Source: Bactrocera neohumeralis (Eukaryota > Arthropoda > Insecta > Diptera > Tephritidae). From it: 64,000 nucleotides of DNA. The stretch lies in contig NC_065922.1 of the NCBI RefSeq assembly GCF_024586455.1, positions 34,220,089 to 34,284,088 of the forward strand, written 5' to 3'. Shown here in pieces: positions 24,556-37,500 of the stretch. Below the pieces are notes generated by a model that had not been told where the DNA came from, ran no database searches, and worked only from the letters and a program-made list of their open reading frames with translations. The translations under genes were made by a program, and so were the position numbers. Numbering within the stretch: position 1 is the stretch's first letter; each line of letters starts with the position of its first letter.

Positions 24556-25912
24556 GTACAAAGTTACATAGTTTTAAAAACTTAATTCACACTGTTCTGC
24601 GTATAATTAAAGATATAATTGCAATAGCTCCTTTAAATCTCAATTAGTTGTTGAGATTTTTATGCAAATACGAATATTTCTATATAAAATGAAACTTTAT
24701 TTTAAATTTAATCTATTTATAAATAGTTGAAATATTTAGTTCAGATTCAAATTGGAGCCTTTTGCAGAACTTTCAACCCAATTTTGTAGTTTTGTAATCT
24801 AATTTCTGAAGCATTTTTCTTTTATTTCCTAGTGAAAGAAGTGCCTGCAACAAATTGTGAAAGAACAAACATTTTGTGCAACTCTTCCTTTACTTGTTAA
24901 ATTAAGTGTATTTTATTTGAAGAATCAGGCAATAAACACAATTCACACGACTTTCTATAAGTGCTGTTGGTAATTAACATTAATTAAGTATATTTGTAAT
25001 ACACACATACCTGAAGATAAACAATTTTATTGCCACGCTTTTTCACACTCGTTGAATCAACGAAGCAATGCTAATTTGCAAAATAATTAAAACGCGTTTA
25101 ATTAATGTCAAAATTAACTAATTCAAGTGTAAATGTTAATTACTTGGAGTATGTAATTACGAGTACATATGTATGTATATGCACGTGTGTGAAGCGAATT
25201 TAGAATGTAAGAAATCAAGCGTGTCGAACTGATATGATAAGGAATTCGACATATCTCATTACTAAGTACAAGCATGCCATTGCATAAAGACAAGCTATTT
25301 TGTAGAAATCGAGTTAATGATTGGTGATAAAAACAGCATCTTAATGTTCGTACTCTTCAAAATAATTTAAATATCTAATGATACTGTTCTATTAGCTTAT
25401 TTTACTTCACTATTTCACTGAAAATCGCACTTGTTTTTTAGTCATGTGACTACAGCGCTCATTTTACACGACACCTCGCCTTCACCCAATTCTCACTCAA
25501 TTTGCTTTGTGATAAGAAAAGGAAGATTTAAAATCAATAAAGCGAAAAGATTTATAAAAACAAATAAACTAAAATATGTAATTAAATACAAATGTAAGTA
25601 AATGATGCCTATACAGTAGTCAACATAAATGTGTATACAATTTGATAAAATGTACACAAATATGCGTTTGCAGCGAAATATACAATAAAAAGTGATGCTT
25701 AATTGAATGATGCTAATATTAGTCACCTCAGCATACATATTTACATATATAAATAGTTTTGCACGAATCTCTTGCAACTCGCACGCACTCACTGTAGCGA
25801 TAGTGTTAGTCGCTACACCACAAACGATAATCTAATGACCTTTACTGTTATCACACGCCCGGCTGCGCTGATCAGTCGGCAGACAAACAACAGCAACCAG
25901 TGATAGGTGAAA
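24556..25912. other. AT-rich non-coding stretch
   Basis: No gene recognised. The 99-codon minus frame at 25493-25792 is hydrophobic low-complexity sequence without a domain. Around 25790-25912 GC content rises and a TCAGTCGGC initiator-like site occurs at about 25872, but no exon follows. Confidence 0.45.
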
Positions 25913-26505
25913 CTGCGTTCACACACAGACTTTTTGCTCTCTCATTATCAGCAAATTCACTTTTGGTGTCGCTCATTGCATACTGTGGGCAAAAAATAAT
26001 AAGACTTTTTAATTTAATTTTCGCGCGAAAACCTATTCGTTGAAATATTTTTTTTTCTAGGTTGGTATGACTGCAAAATTTCACATCAAAATAATCATTC
26101 ATGTTTAGTACATGCTTCTCTTTCTGAAGTGCATAAAGTGCATTCAGTGATTTTTACGATGAGTGAAATTATTCAACAAAGAAGTTCCATTTTAAACACA
26201 TTTCTGGTGCCGAAACGTTCAAAATGGAGGAAATCGGTGATAACTGTTTGTCGCGTTTTTGATTAGTTCAAAATATTCAAAAAAAAAAAACGCGTTGACG
26301 ACGAACTAGGATTGACGAGTTCAGTTTTCTTTGATTAACGAGGTGTTTCCGGCCGGCCAAACTGTCAACAGAGAATACTATTGCAGTGTTACGAAATTGA
26401 CTTTAAGAACTGTTTCGAGTATTGGAAAAACGTTGGCATAAGTGCCTCACCTTAAAAAAAACGGGTTTTGTGACAAAACAATCAGTGTGTGAACGCAGTC
26501 TAAGA
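25913..26505 (+). mobile_element. Deleted mariner (family A) inside flanking inverted repeats
   Basis: At about 25984 the sequence TGTGGGCAAAAAATAATAAG is the family A inverted terminus (compare the end of the copy at 16725-17735). It is followed by the transposase start ATGAGTGAAATTATTCAACA at 26159 and, after large deletions, CTTTAAGAACTGTTTCGAGT near 26402. Outside these, ACTGCGTTCACACAC at about 25915 and its reverse complement GTGTGTGAACGCAGT at about 26487 form an inverted pair, suggesting a host element around the mariner. Confidence 0.65.
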
Positions 26506-27090
26506 GCGTAAAGATGGAAAAATATTAAAAAAAAACAAAAACATTAATAATGTCAATCAATTGAAGTGATATTTGGTGACAATAAAAAATACACTTGCAC
26601 ACACACCTCTGTACATATATACATATGTACGCGCAAACAGCATTATAATGTGTAACAAGAAAGGCGACAATTGGACGCGGGCTCACTGTGACGAGTACAA
26701 TTGCACTTTTCTTGGGATAGACGAGTTCATAAATATATACACATATGTATATGAGACGATATACTGTAATTGGTGCATATATAGTACTAGGATGTCACTT
26801 AAGCGAATTAATTTGAAAAAATCATATTGTTTTGCAAATTATAAATAATGTTTAAAAGTTTTTGAATTACGTTCTTCCAAAATTTAAATTTTCCAAATTG
26901 ACTTCTGTTGGAACTCCAAAATAAATAATGCAATCAATTTGACTTATTTCTGTTTATTTTTTTAATATTTCTGCTTGACCTTCTTGCTTTTTAATTATAT
27001 GAAAAATGTAATATTGGCGAGCCAAAAATCAACTCGTTTCTGAGCAAATTTCGACTATATTTTTTAAAGTCTGCCTTCTTTTAAATTTAA
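26506..27090. other. Non-coding stretch
   Basis: Only ATACATATGTA-type microsatellite patches (26612-26632, 26738-26752) and AT-rich sequence were seen. Confidence 0.5.
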
Positions 27091-27852
27091 GGGGTTACAT
27101 GGTTACCTTGGGTAAAAAACAGCCTTTTTTCAAAATTGTTTTTCTCATATAAAAAATTAAATATTTTTTTAGAATATTTTATTGTTACTAACATACTCTA
27201 TTAACCCTGGACTTGCTTTGTTAGCTCGACTAACAATCATCGTGTTTTGCAATCAGAGGCAAAGTAACGAAGCCCGTCCAGGGTTAGTAAGGAAATTCTG
27301 AAATTTGGAAAAAAATATTTCCCATATCCGGTGACCCCTCGGAAAAAAGATGCGCCCACGTTGGCAGGATAACTCTTTTTGGGATCATCTAAAGTGAAAA
27401 AATACCAATTTTTGTTAAAACCTTAACTTAGAATTTGGACGAAGAAAAAAAACCGAAAATTGGATTTTTACAGACATCTTTACAAAAAAATTAAAATTTC
27501 AGTGAAATTTTGCGATATTTCTTTCAAATAGTTGTAATCGAAAAAAGAATCCTTCAACCAAATCTTTAAGAATTGTATCTCAAAGACCTGTGTGAAATGT
27601 CAAGAAGATCGGTTGAGTAGTTCTCGAGAAATCTTGCCAATCGACTTCAAAAACACAGTTTCGAGAAAAACGCATTTAAATACGGCGCACTTACCCTAGC
27701 TAGCCTCGAGCGCACAAGTTCTCAAAGCTGTATCTCCGAAACTATTGCTCGGATCAACTTGAAAATTTAGGACAATATTCTAGAGGCGTTGTATAATTTA
27801 ATAAGACAATTAAAAAAAAAATTTCTTGAAACCAGCAAAGCCATGTAACCTC
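27091..27852. mobile_element. Non-autonomous DNA transposon (MITE) with TTAA target duplication
   Basis: Ends are GGGGTTACATGG at 27091 and CCATGTAACCTC ending at 27852, inverted repeats with 11 of 12 bases matching. Both sides are flanked by TTAA (27087-27090 and 27853-27856), the target duplication typical of piggyBac-type transposons. The 762-bp interior has no transposase frame. A second smaller element (27205-27283) sits inside. The superfamily is inferred from TTAA only. Confidence 0.7.
27205..27283. mobile_element. 79-bp nested mini-element with CCCTGGAC ends
   Basis: The sequence runs from CCCTGGACTTGCTTTGTTA to TAACGAAGCCCGTCCAGGG, an inverted pair of about 19 bp with few mismatches. 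It is preceded by TTAA (27201-27204) and followed by TTAG (27284-27287), a near-duplicate. The CCC start plus TTAA is the piggyBac-like pattern. It is nested in the 27091-27852 element. Confidence 0.6.
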
Positions 27853-29796
27853 TTAAATGTCCTTAACAATTGTAGATCATTGTGAAGGCAATAATTTACA
27901 GATTTATAATATTTTTCTCTTTCAAGCGCGGTAAAGGCCGCTATCATTGCATATTTTTTTTAGTAACAAAGGAAGTAGCGTAAAATTAAATTACATTTTA
28001 CATTACCGAATATAAACAAATTTTGAATATAATTATATGTATTCAAAATCTTAAAACATTTCATAAAGAACTTTCGCACTCAAAAAGCACCTTTCTTAGG
28101 AGATCACTCTAGATGTTCCCCTTTTATTTAGGGTATTTTATAACATGCATAAGAAATATTTACAAAAATTATTCGTTAAGATTGAAAAAATAACGACTTT
28201 GCATGTGAGGACTAGCCCACCGGTATTGCATGGCTCCGCGGCCGGATGACCTACTGTAAATTTGGAAAAAAAAGTTGCTTTTTGGACGAAAAATATGGAC
28301 AGAAATTTTATAAAAATTGTATTTTCTTCAATAGAAGAAATATTTTTGTCTTCCATGGACATATTTTTTTAAAATTCATAATTTGCCTGCCTTGTTCAGG
28401 TTCATGTCTAAAAATCTGACGAATAAAATGCTTTTTAAATCATAATAATGATGATTGTAATCAAAAGGTCGATTTTCGAAAATTCTTGGGTGATGTGAAG
28501 TACACAATTTCTATTTCTCTATTTCAATTTTTCAATGTTATCTAAATAGACCTAGCAACGCTGTATTTAAGGTTTTAAGTAACGGCACATGTTTTTCGCT
28601 AATTTATGGTTCATATCGTCTAATTTAAATGTTTGAAAAATACGCGCTACAAATTTATGCAAAATAATATTATCTCTCAATTTTTTTTCTATTGTTCTAT
28701 ATTTTGAACCAATATTCTATATTCTGTTCCAATTTATATTTATGGCGTCACGTTTCTCTTATCTATCATTAAATATGTTAAATTGAGAAGGTTGATCAAA
28801 AAAATTAGACACGTTTTCAGAACACGCGTTTAGCCGCGTTTTTACTCAATTAATTACAATTACATTTTTATTTCATTAATGTAAATATTATCAATGAGAG
28901 CTAGCAATTACAGATTCAGATTGTTGATTAAATATAATTTTGACTGTGAGTTTCCATTGTTCCCATATTAATAATGTATTTGGATCACATTAATGTCTGC
29001 ACATCACCCACATCCATACATAACTGTTCCAGTAAACGTGAGCTGCGAGCAGACCCCCACCAGTACGGCTAATCAGTGAGAAACTAATGGATTTATAAGC
29101 CATTGTTAACCACCACTAGTTATTTATCAGATTAGCGGCAATGCTGTTTGTTGACTCACAAGGAAATGTCTTCGTAATTCCGAATTCGAATTCGAAAAAA
29201 ATTTCTAGGTTTTTTAGGGTTTTTTTTAGGGGGTAACGGACCGTCGTCCAAGTGAAGGTCCTTCTTAAGCACAACTTTTTAACCTAACCTAACCTACGTT
29301 TTCAACAACAGAGATTAAACAGTAACATTTGCTTTACCGTTATAATTTTCTCAAATTGGCATTTACTGCTTATTTTTCGCACGACTTTTATTGAGAGCTA
29401 TTATTCATGATCTCTTGACTCTTATTATGTTATTTCTTCACATAACCCACTGATCCTCAGGGTTACCTCACTGTCATGAGTTCACTAGTTACTTTTAAGA
29501 TGAAAACTCACTAGTATAACGGCATTAATTATTAACAGCCGTACAGGCGAGCTGTAATTACTTGATTGCGCTTTTTTATTGCTACAAGCTTCGTTATCAA
29601 CAACAACACAATGCTAAACTAGTTTACCAGCTGTTGACAGCTCACGTGAATTCTTCACACACACATATACATAAGCACTTAAACAGTAAATAGTGACTTC
29701 ATACTTGCGCTTACTAACTGATAAGCGTCTTTTATAGACTAATAAACTAATTTCAATAAAACAAGTGATCTAAGTGTTAAGATTTTATGCTAACAT
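27853..29796. other. AT-rich intergenic stretch
   Basis: No gene recognised. CCTAACCTAACCTA at about 29281-29296 is three units of a TTAGG-type pentamer on the other strand. GAATTCGAATTCGAA at about 29180 is a small palindromic run. The minus ORF at 28138-28362 lacks any domain. Confidence 0.5.
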
Positions 29797-30540
29797 TTAT
29801 AATATACCCGAACAAAATATACGTCATGAAGTTTGTAACACCCAGAAAATATATACATATGTCATATATATATAAATATATAATTATGATCAGCGTGGCG
29901 AGCTGAGTAGATTTTTCTATGTCCACCTGTCCGTTTATCTGTATAAACGCGAACTAGTCCCTCAGTTTTTCAGACATCAATCTAAAATTTTGCACACATT
30001 TTTTTCTCTTCAAAATGCTCCTCATTTATCAAAATCTCTGATATCGAACCACTATAGCATATAGCTGCCATATAAACTGTTTGATAAAAATCAAGTCCTT
30101 GTACGAAAAACTTTTTTATATGAGAAGAAATCATTTCGAAATTTGATATATAATGTTCTTCAAGGTCACCTTACAATATGCGAACATATTGTGCAGATCG
30201 GACTGCTATAGCATATAGCTGTCATACTAACTGACCGTTCAATATCGAGTTCTTGTATAGAAAACTTTTTTATATGAGAAGATATCTTCACGAAATTCGG
30301 CATAGATTATTCTTCAAGGTCACCTTATAATATGCGAACATATTGTGCAGATCGGACTACTATAGCATATAGCTGTCATACCAACTGACCGATCAATACC
30401 GAGTTCTTGTATGGAAAATTTATTTATATGAGAAGATATCTTTGAAAAATTTGATAAAGATCTTTTTATACCCTTTTATGGTATAAAAAATGCACTTTGA
30501 GGGGTATAATAGCTTCGGTGCAACCGAAGTACCGTTTTTC
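29797..30540 (+). repeat. Hairpin-ended dispersed repeat with internal tandem array
   Basis: Starts near ATACCCGAACAAAATATACG, passes through CATGAAGTTTGTAACACCCA and GAACTAGTCCCTCAGTTTTT, and ends with the hairpin CTTCGGTGCAACCGAAG at 30513-30529. Inside, a module starting CTATAGCATATAGCTG repeats at 30052, 30205 and 30360 (period about 154 bp), more units than in other copies. Confidence 0.75.
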
Positions 30541-31475
30541 CCTATTATTATTTTTTTTTTTTTGGTCATAAAATTTAAGCAAATTTTGCGCATTCCAGAT
30601 TTGAAACACTTATCTCATATGCTATTTAATTAAAGTTATTGTTGCACACACACAGGGCACTGATAAGCGTTCACACATTGAGTAAACGTTTTTCTACTAA
30701 TATTCTCAATGCGTGCGTGCCGGGCGTATGATTAACATTTTGCGCTGCACGTTGATCTCGCCCGCTTTGTGAAATGTACTAAAATCCACCCTTATAGCGG
30801 CTCAGCTCAGTTGGCTAAGAGAGCTGCCGTTGAGCAGTTCAGTAAACGCGAAAAACACGTTAATCGACTTTTATCAGCTAAATGTGAAATTTTGCATGTT
30901 ATTTAATATGTAAAAAGTATTAAAAGTTTAAGTGACTTTGAAAGCATTACGAGAAATTGCTTAAGTAACAAAAAATATCAAAAGCAATAAAAAATTGCTA
31001 AAAAAAAGTGATAGAAAAATATTGAAAATTTTAATAAAAAAAAAAGAAGGATTGATAAAAATTCGCAGTGTGTTGGAAAAAAGCTAAAAAGTTATACACG
31101 AAAATGAAATGCAAAATATTTTTGCTCAAATATAAATATAAAATTGTGTTAAGCCCTTAAGGAAAATTAAAAAACCATAAAATTTATTAGCTGAAAGCAA
31201 CGATTAAACAATTGTAATTAAAAACGGAACATAATAACATAATAGTAACGAAAATCTGAATGTCAAACTAAAGTCAGTCACTCTGATAAAAGCAAAAACA
31301 ATAACTCAGCTGCATACTACATTGCACAGCTTGAAAGGAAATATTGCATATTTATGACAAAAACAAAACAACCGTAACTAAATGATCGAAATCAATTAAT
31401 ATCGACACACAACAAACATTTACAAAGCTCATTTCGAAACCACAGCAGCAACCGCAAAAAAAAACACGCTTTGAG
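30541..31475 (+). promoter_or_regulatory. Putative promoter and 5' untranslated region of the PPxY membrane-protein gene
   Basis: Upstream of the start codon at 31476 the sequence becomes A-rich and free of long repeats (30840-31475), typical of a fly 5' leader. Initiator-like TCAGT sequences lie at about 30808 and 30839, the latter in CAGTTCAGTAAACGCG. Neither a TATA box nor the real start site can be established from sequence alone. Confidence 0.35.
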
Positions 31476-31525
31476 ATGCGTATTAGTTTGCCCGCCGATC
31501 TGCTGAGCACAGCATTTGAAGCAAG
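31476..31525 (+). CDS. Coding exon 1 of the PPxY membrane-protein gene
   Basis: ATG opens MRISLPADLLSTAFEA and the exon ends GCAAG before GTATGA, leaving two bases that combine with the first A of exon 2 to give Arg. The frame then runs straight into MALHAHSINTVRST, supporting the join. The alternative start is the Met at 38032 in exon 2, which would remove 17 residues. Exon 1 is inferred from splice signal, phase and the preceding leader-like sequence. Confidence 0.6.
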
Positions 31526-34500
31526 GTATGACAATAGATTTTATAATGAAAATCGTGAGTGTAGAGAAAATTTAATTTCACAATTCTACTGAAAAAGTAT
31601 ACTAAAGACATAGGTTTCAACAAATCTTGAAATTATTTGCTGGGTTTAATATTCAATTTTATATAAATAAAAATTATACTGTATTCGAAACAATAACTCC
31701 TAACAATAACTATTCGCTGTTATAACACCAAAACAAACTAATCCGAATTAAAATGTATAAATTATATATAAATACCGATTATCCAACTATCTGGTAGCGT
31801 ATCAGAATGTTATCACTTTAATTTTTGACCTTGCAGGATCACACCTTGTATCATATGGAACAGTAATTTTCGATTTAAGCAGTGCATAATTTATTTTTTA
31901 TTGTTCGGAGAGAAGAATTAGATATGAATTAAGGATTTTCAACTCTTTCAAGAAAAGGTGAATGCTTTTATGATCGTGAACTCACACGATTTATCTACAT
32001 ATTCGACGATAAAAGAATCACAACCAGGCGATAACATTGTTTGGCATTTTTTGTCGGCGGTTTATTAGTATAAATGTAAAATGTATTCTGTATATGTTAT
32101 CTTTAAATAACTCAATTAAGTCTATCAAGTTGTAAAGTATAAGACCTTGCTTAGTATACATAACCTCAATTTAATTTAAGCAATTAGTTTTTAATGGACG
32201 AACATTTTGACTGTGGTAAAGAAACAAATTTATAATTAGCCTATAGGAGACAGTATCATCTGATCAAAATTGACCTGGTGTGACAAATAAAAATTTTGTA
32301 GTCGAAAAGTCTTTTCGTATTCCTAATCAAATTTTAACTCGTTTATTTTTGAAAGAAAAAACACAGAAATCAAATTAAATGGAGAATGTTTATTATCATC
32401 CAAACAACATTCTTTGGCATTTATTTTTTGAAGATTATCTCCTTAAAATGTTGGCTGCGGCTACGTCTCAGATGGTCCATACGTTGAGTTTAATTTTTGA
32501 TGACCCCTTCGAACATTTCGATTGGAAACAAGGCCTGAATCAAGGCGGAATCGCCCGCATAGACTTTATACCTTACAGATCCCCACAAGAAAAAGTCTAA
32601 CGGTGTGATATCACACGATCTCGGTGAAAAATATACCGGCACAAAACGTGAAATTATCTGTTTACTGAGGTGTTCTCTTAATAAATGCATTAATTCATGC
32701 GATGTGTGGGAAGTAGCGCCGTCTTGTTGAAACCATATGTCGCCGAGATCACGAGATACTATTTGAGGCATCGAATAGTCGGTTTTTGATGAAATATGGA
32801 CCGATGATTCCACCGCCCCAGAAACCACACCAAACCGTTGTTTTTTCTGGATGAAATGGCAGCTCTTGAATCCTTCAGGTTGAAAATGCAGCAATTTTGC
32901 TTGTTTATATACCCATTGAGCCAGAATAGGAACTATCACTGAAACAAACCGTTGGACAATTTTGAAATCATATCTATAAATCCACGCCTCATCAGCAGTA
33001 ATGATGCGTTTAATAAATGTAGGGTCCTTAGCTATGTTGGCCAGTATCTTTTATGCTTCCTCTCTCAACGTCGTTTTTCAAAAGATTCCAGTCTAATGGT
33101 TCAAGTCTAGCTTTTAACCGCTTCATAACCAAAACATTAAATACATTGTATTGAAAATGTATCCACAAGCGATCTTGAGATCCTCTTGCTGTTTCTAGGA
33201 TGATGTTCTAGCACTGTTTCTTTAGCTTTTTCAATGTTTGCGGCATTTAAAGAGGTGATTATGCCCGAATCGAATGAGGCAAATTTTCGACGACATCACG
33301 GCCTTCACGGAATGTTTTGTGCCACCCAAATACTTGTAATCATAATAAAATAGACTTCCCTTCAACAACATTTTCAAAATAAAATTTGAAGCAAACTCGT
33401 TGTTAAATTTTTCCATGGTAAAAATGGCGAGACAAACTTTTCGCATCGTACCAAACAGTTGGAAAACGCACATAAATTGACATATGTGGATCAAACAACA
33501 CGAAACACGAAAGTTATACAGTTTAGAAAATTATTTTTTATGGATTTTTTTGCGCGCGGCTTAAATCGACCCGTCCGGTTCATATTTGATCTTATGGTGC
33601 ATATTATATATTGAGTTATTTGTTTTTATTTTTTGAAATCTAGGTATAACCACACAAAGAGGTATATTATATTCTTTTCTAAGGAATACAACATTTTCGT
33701 GAACATAAGCACTCAGAAACAATTATTTGGTTTACTGGGTTATCATATACACAGTGCTTATGCACTCACTTACACCACTGCAATATACAAAACAAAAGAA
33801 AAAATGAGCTTTGTATATTATATCTACAAATTTATCTTTATTATCATTTGATATAAAAATTCCAAATGAAATTATTTTCAAATGTTTTCGAAAACAAGGT
33901 GAAATGTGAAAAATGCAAATACAAGACCTTCGTTGACATAACAAGTCATTGTGCATGTACACTACAAATATGTGCAGCTGCATCAATATATGTTTATATG
34001 TATACACCCACAAACATATATAAATACAAATGTGCATGCAAATATTGCCTGTGTACACTTGATTATTGTTTATCTGATTATTTTCTCAAAATAACAATTC
34101 TCACGCAAATTGCGAAAAAATGCATCTCACACTCGCATTATCTTACACCTAAGCACATATACAGATGTGTATGTGTGTGTATATGCAAGCGAATGTCTCA
34201 CTTTTACATATTCATATCGAACAATTGACTTAAATACCTGTTAATTGCAATTAAAGCAAAGGTGAATGACTTGAATTTACATTCAATTAGAGCGCTTCTA
34301 TATATTTTTTATTTTTGTTGTTGGTGTATTTAGTTAAAGACTCGATAGACATTGCAGCACACAACTATAACACATCCCACTCCGAAGCTAATGTTGTAAA
34401 AGAAGCCAATATTTCTTGTAGTTTCTATATGGCTAACCTAAAAGGTAACCGAAAAAGCTACCCAAAAGGGCTACCCTAAACGGCTACCCTAAAGGCTGAT

Positions 34501-37500
34501 CAAACTGACAAAAAAAATCTTTTCACGAATTTCCATAAGAATCTTCAAAATGTTTTACTTTTGAGTCGATATAAGCATTCCAATGCTTCATCCAATTTGC
34601 CACTGACTTTTAATGTTTTCAATGGACTCACGACGCTTTCCTCGAAACGGATTTTGAAATTTCGAAAACAAAAAAGTCAAAGGGAGTCAAACCTGGCGAA
34701 TACTGTGACCGAGCGATTCCGTTAGTGTTTGACCAAATATTCCGTCGCAATCATGCTAGAATGTGTTGTGGAGCATTCAGGTTTTTTGGTACCAGTCCAG
34801 CTTTGACACGCTTCATACCCAAAACACTAACTAAAATGTGTTGAGTCGATCAATAAGAATTTTTGACATTCTCTGTTAATTCTCTGATGCCATTACTATG
34901 GTTTTCTAGCACTTTTTCTTTAATTTTTTCGATGGCATCGTCAGAGCTCGTTAGACGACTAATAAGAGGTAAGTTTTTCATAACTTGATGACTGAGTAAA
35001 CTGAGTTTTTTGTGTCACTCAAATACTGGAGTTTGGTAAAGTAGACTCCCCAAAAGACGCCTTCACCATTTTAACAATACCATAGTCTTGATTGCATTGG
35101 AAACACAAAATTCCAAGCAAACTTATTGTCCGCAAACATAAAAAAAATGTTGCAACAATCTAAGAAACAAATTTCAATTCGGTGTGTTTGGGCGCCAGTC
35201 CGAGTCAAATTTGATCAGTTGGTATGTGAATCCACTTCAGAGAGTGAATCTAAGTTAAAGTCATTCGAAATGCGCAATAAAAGGATATATGCGGCTCTTC
35301 TTATCTAAAACTAAACCGACCACTAAACTTATGCAATAAAATATAAGATAAAAATACCATTATATCACACAAAAAACTATAACTACGCAATAGCCAAACA
35401 ACTAAGGTGCTAGAAAGATTAACAAATTTTACAATGCCACGTGTGCGGCTCTAGAGATGCATTACTTAAGATTTCTATTGTAATACCTACAGGTCACCAC
35501 AACTCAAAACAAACATTTATTGCGAACAATATTTTGTAACAAGTTTTTAATTTTTAATTGCACTACGCTAAGAAAACAATAATAGGTGTGGGGAAGCATA
35601 CAAATAAAACTAATGAAGAAAGGAAATGACACTGTGGCGTATAAGTAACCTCAAGTATGCACCGTAGATAAGGTTGGACAAATAAAGACTTAGCAATATT
35701 AACGGCACATTTGAGTTGGCTTTTGCCGTAAACAAACAAGTTTATTGTTTTTTAGCAGATAAAACTGAAATGCTTCAAAAAAGCACCTCACAAGTGCCAA
35801 GTCATTTGAAAAATGTACAAAGACACAGATAAACAGAAAAACACTGCATCAACCACTACAATGGGCACGAGTTATAAGTACTCGGAATGGAAAATAATAA
35901 TAGTATAAATTTAAGGCAAAAAGTGTCAATAAAACGTGCAAAGTGCAGTGGGAAAATAAGCACAAGTTGTTTGTTTTTGCTAAATATTATATAAAACTCT
36001 ATGATGTTAGAAGTATATAATTATTTACCGTTACTAAATATAACTGGTTATAACTTGATTGCTGTAAAGTATAAATAACTGTAAGCTAAATATGTAAGAA
36101 TCTAATTCACTGCATAATTGAATAGTTAATAAGTGGGTCCGGAAGTTTTTGTCATAGGCTGAGAAGTTTTTCCTTAAGGGATCGTCTCAGTGTGAAATTT
36201 TCGAAAATTCGATTTTTTTTGCTGCATTATCGGATGGTATAAACGGTAATAAACATTATCATAAATTTTGAAATCGATATTTAAATTATTACGGTCGCTA
36301 CAGCGTTTCTTGTAGTAAGGCAACAGAGTGGGAAACGGAGTGAGACAATCTATAAACGCGTTTTTCTCAGAATGGTGTTTTTCAAAACGGTTTCCACTCT
36401 CCAAGGAAGAGTTTTGAAGATAGATCCAATTTGGAGAGAGATTAAGCCGCATAAACAAGTGTTTCTCAATGAAAAACAGCGTCGCGTTAACGTCTGTGAA
36501 ACAATGCGACTACCAGGATGTCATGAAACGTATTTTTACTAGCGATTAGTCTTGGATCTCTGCTCAGTCGACCGAATCTCATGGCAAAGGTGAGCCGAAG
36601 CCGAAAAAAACACATCAAAGCAGGTCAAAATCAAGGCTATGTTGACCGTTTTCTTCGATTATTGACAGGCCAAACTGGCAATAAGGAATACTATTTAAGT
36701 GTTATGCGTCGTTTGGGTAAAGCTATTCGTAAAAAGAGGCTGGAATTTGGACCGACAACTGCATTGATTCTTCGTGAGAATTTCGCCAAATTTTCAACCA
36801 ATATCGCACTACAACCTGATGTAGCTCCATGTGACTTCTGGCTATTCAGAAAACTCAAACGACCGCTAAGGGAAACCGTTTTGGATTGAAGAAAATTGAA
36901 AATAGACTTTAACAACTGTTTCAAGTGTATTGAGACCAAGGGGGATTACTTTGAGTGGGACGACATAGACTTTGAAAAATTAATTGAGAATTTTAAAATT
37001 ATGAACAAAGTCTGACTATTCTAGCTAAGCAGTTTTATGGGGTCTCCGACTTTATTTTGTTATTATTGTTCCGGGTAGAATAATTTATCGACGATTTACA
37101 TAGATCCGGAAGTGGAAGGAAGGGGTGTGTTTGACTTTTTAAGGATTAAAAACAATTTTTCTCGATTTCCGGCAAAAGTGTAAGTCCTATTAAAAAGGCT
37201 AAAAATCAGTGATCATAAAAAGATCGACAAATTTTATGTTACAATTTCTATTATATAACATCAAAACTTATGCAAAAAATTCAAATAACCAAGTGTTTGG
37301 TATTTTATTTTTAACTTTTACAAAAATTTTTTAGTTTCGAAATTTGGGGTAAACTAATCTTTTTTGTCCTAAACACACCAACATTTTTTAATTCGAAATA
37401 TTTATTTTTTTTACCTTAATTTGAAATAATAAATTTTCAAGCGAAAATTTTTTTTCGTGGAAATCTTTGTTTTTTGCAGATTTATAAAATTGCTAAGTTT

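Noticed and set aside
33866..34228. 120-codon Cys/Tyr-rich open frame
   Set aside because: Cysteines and tyrosines come from TGT/TAT microsatellite-like sequence; it overlaps a long ORF on the other strand of the same kind.
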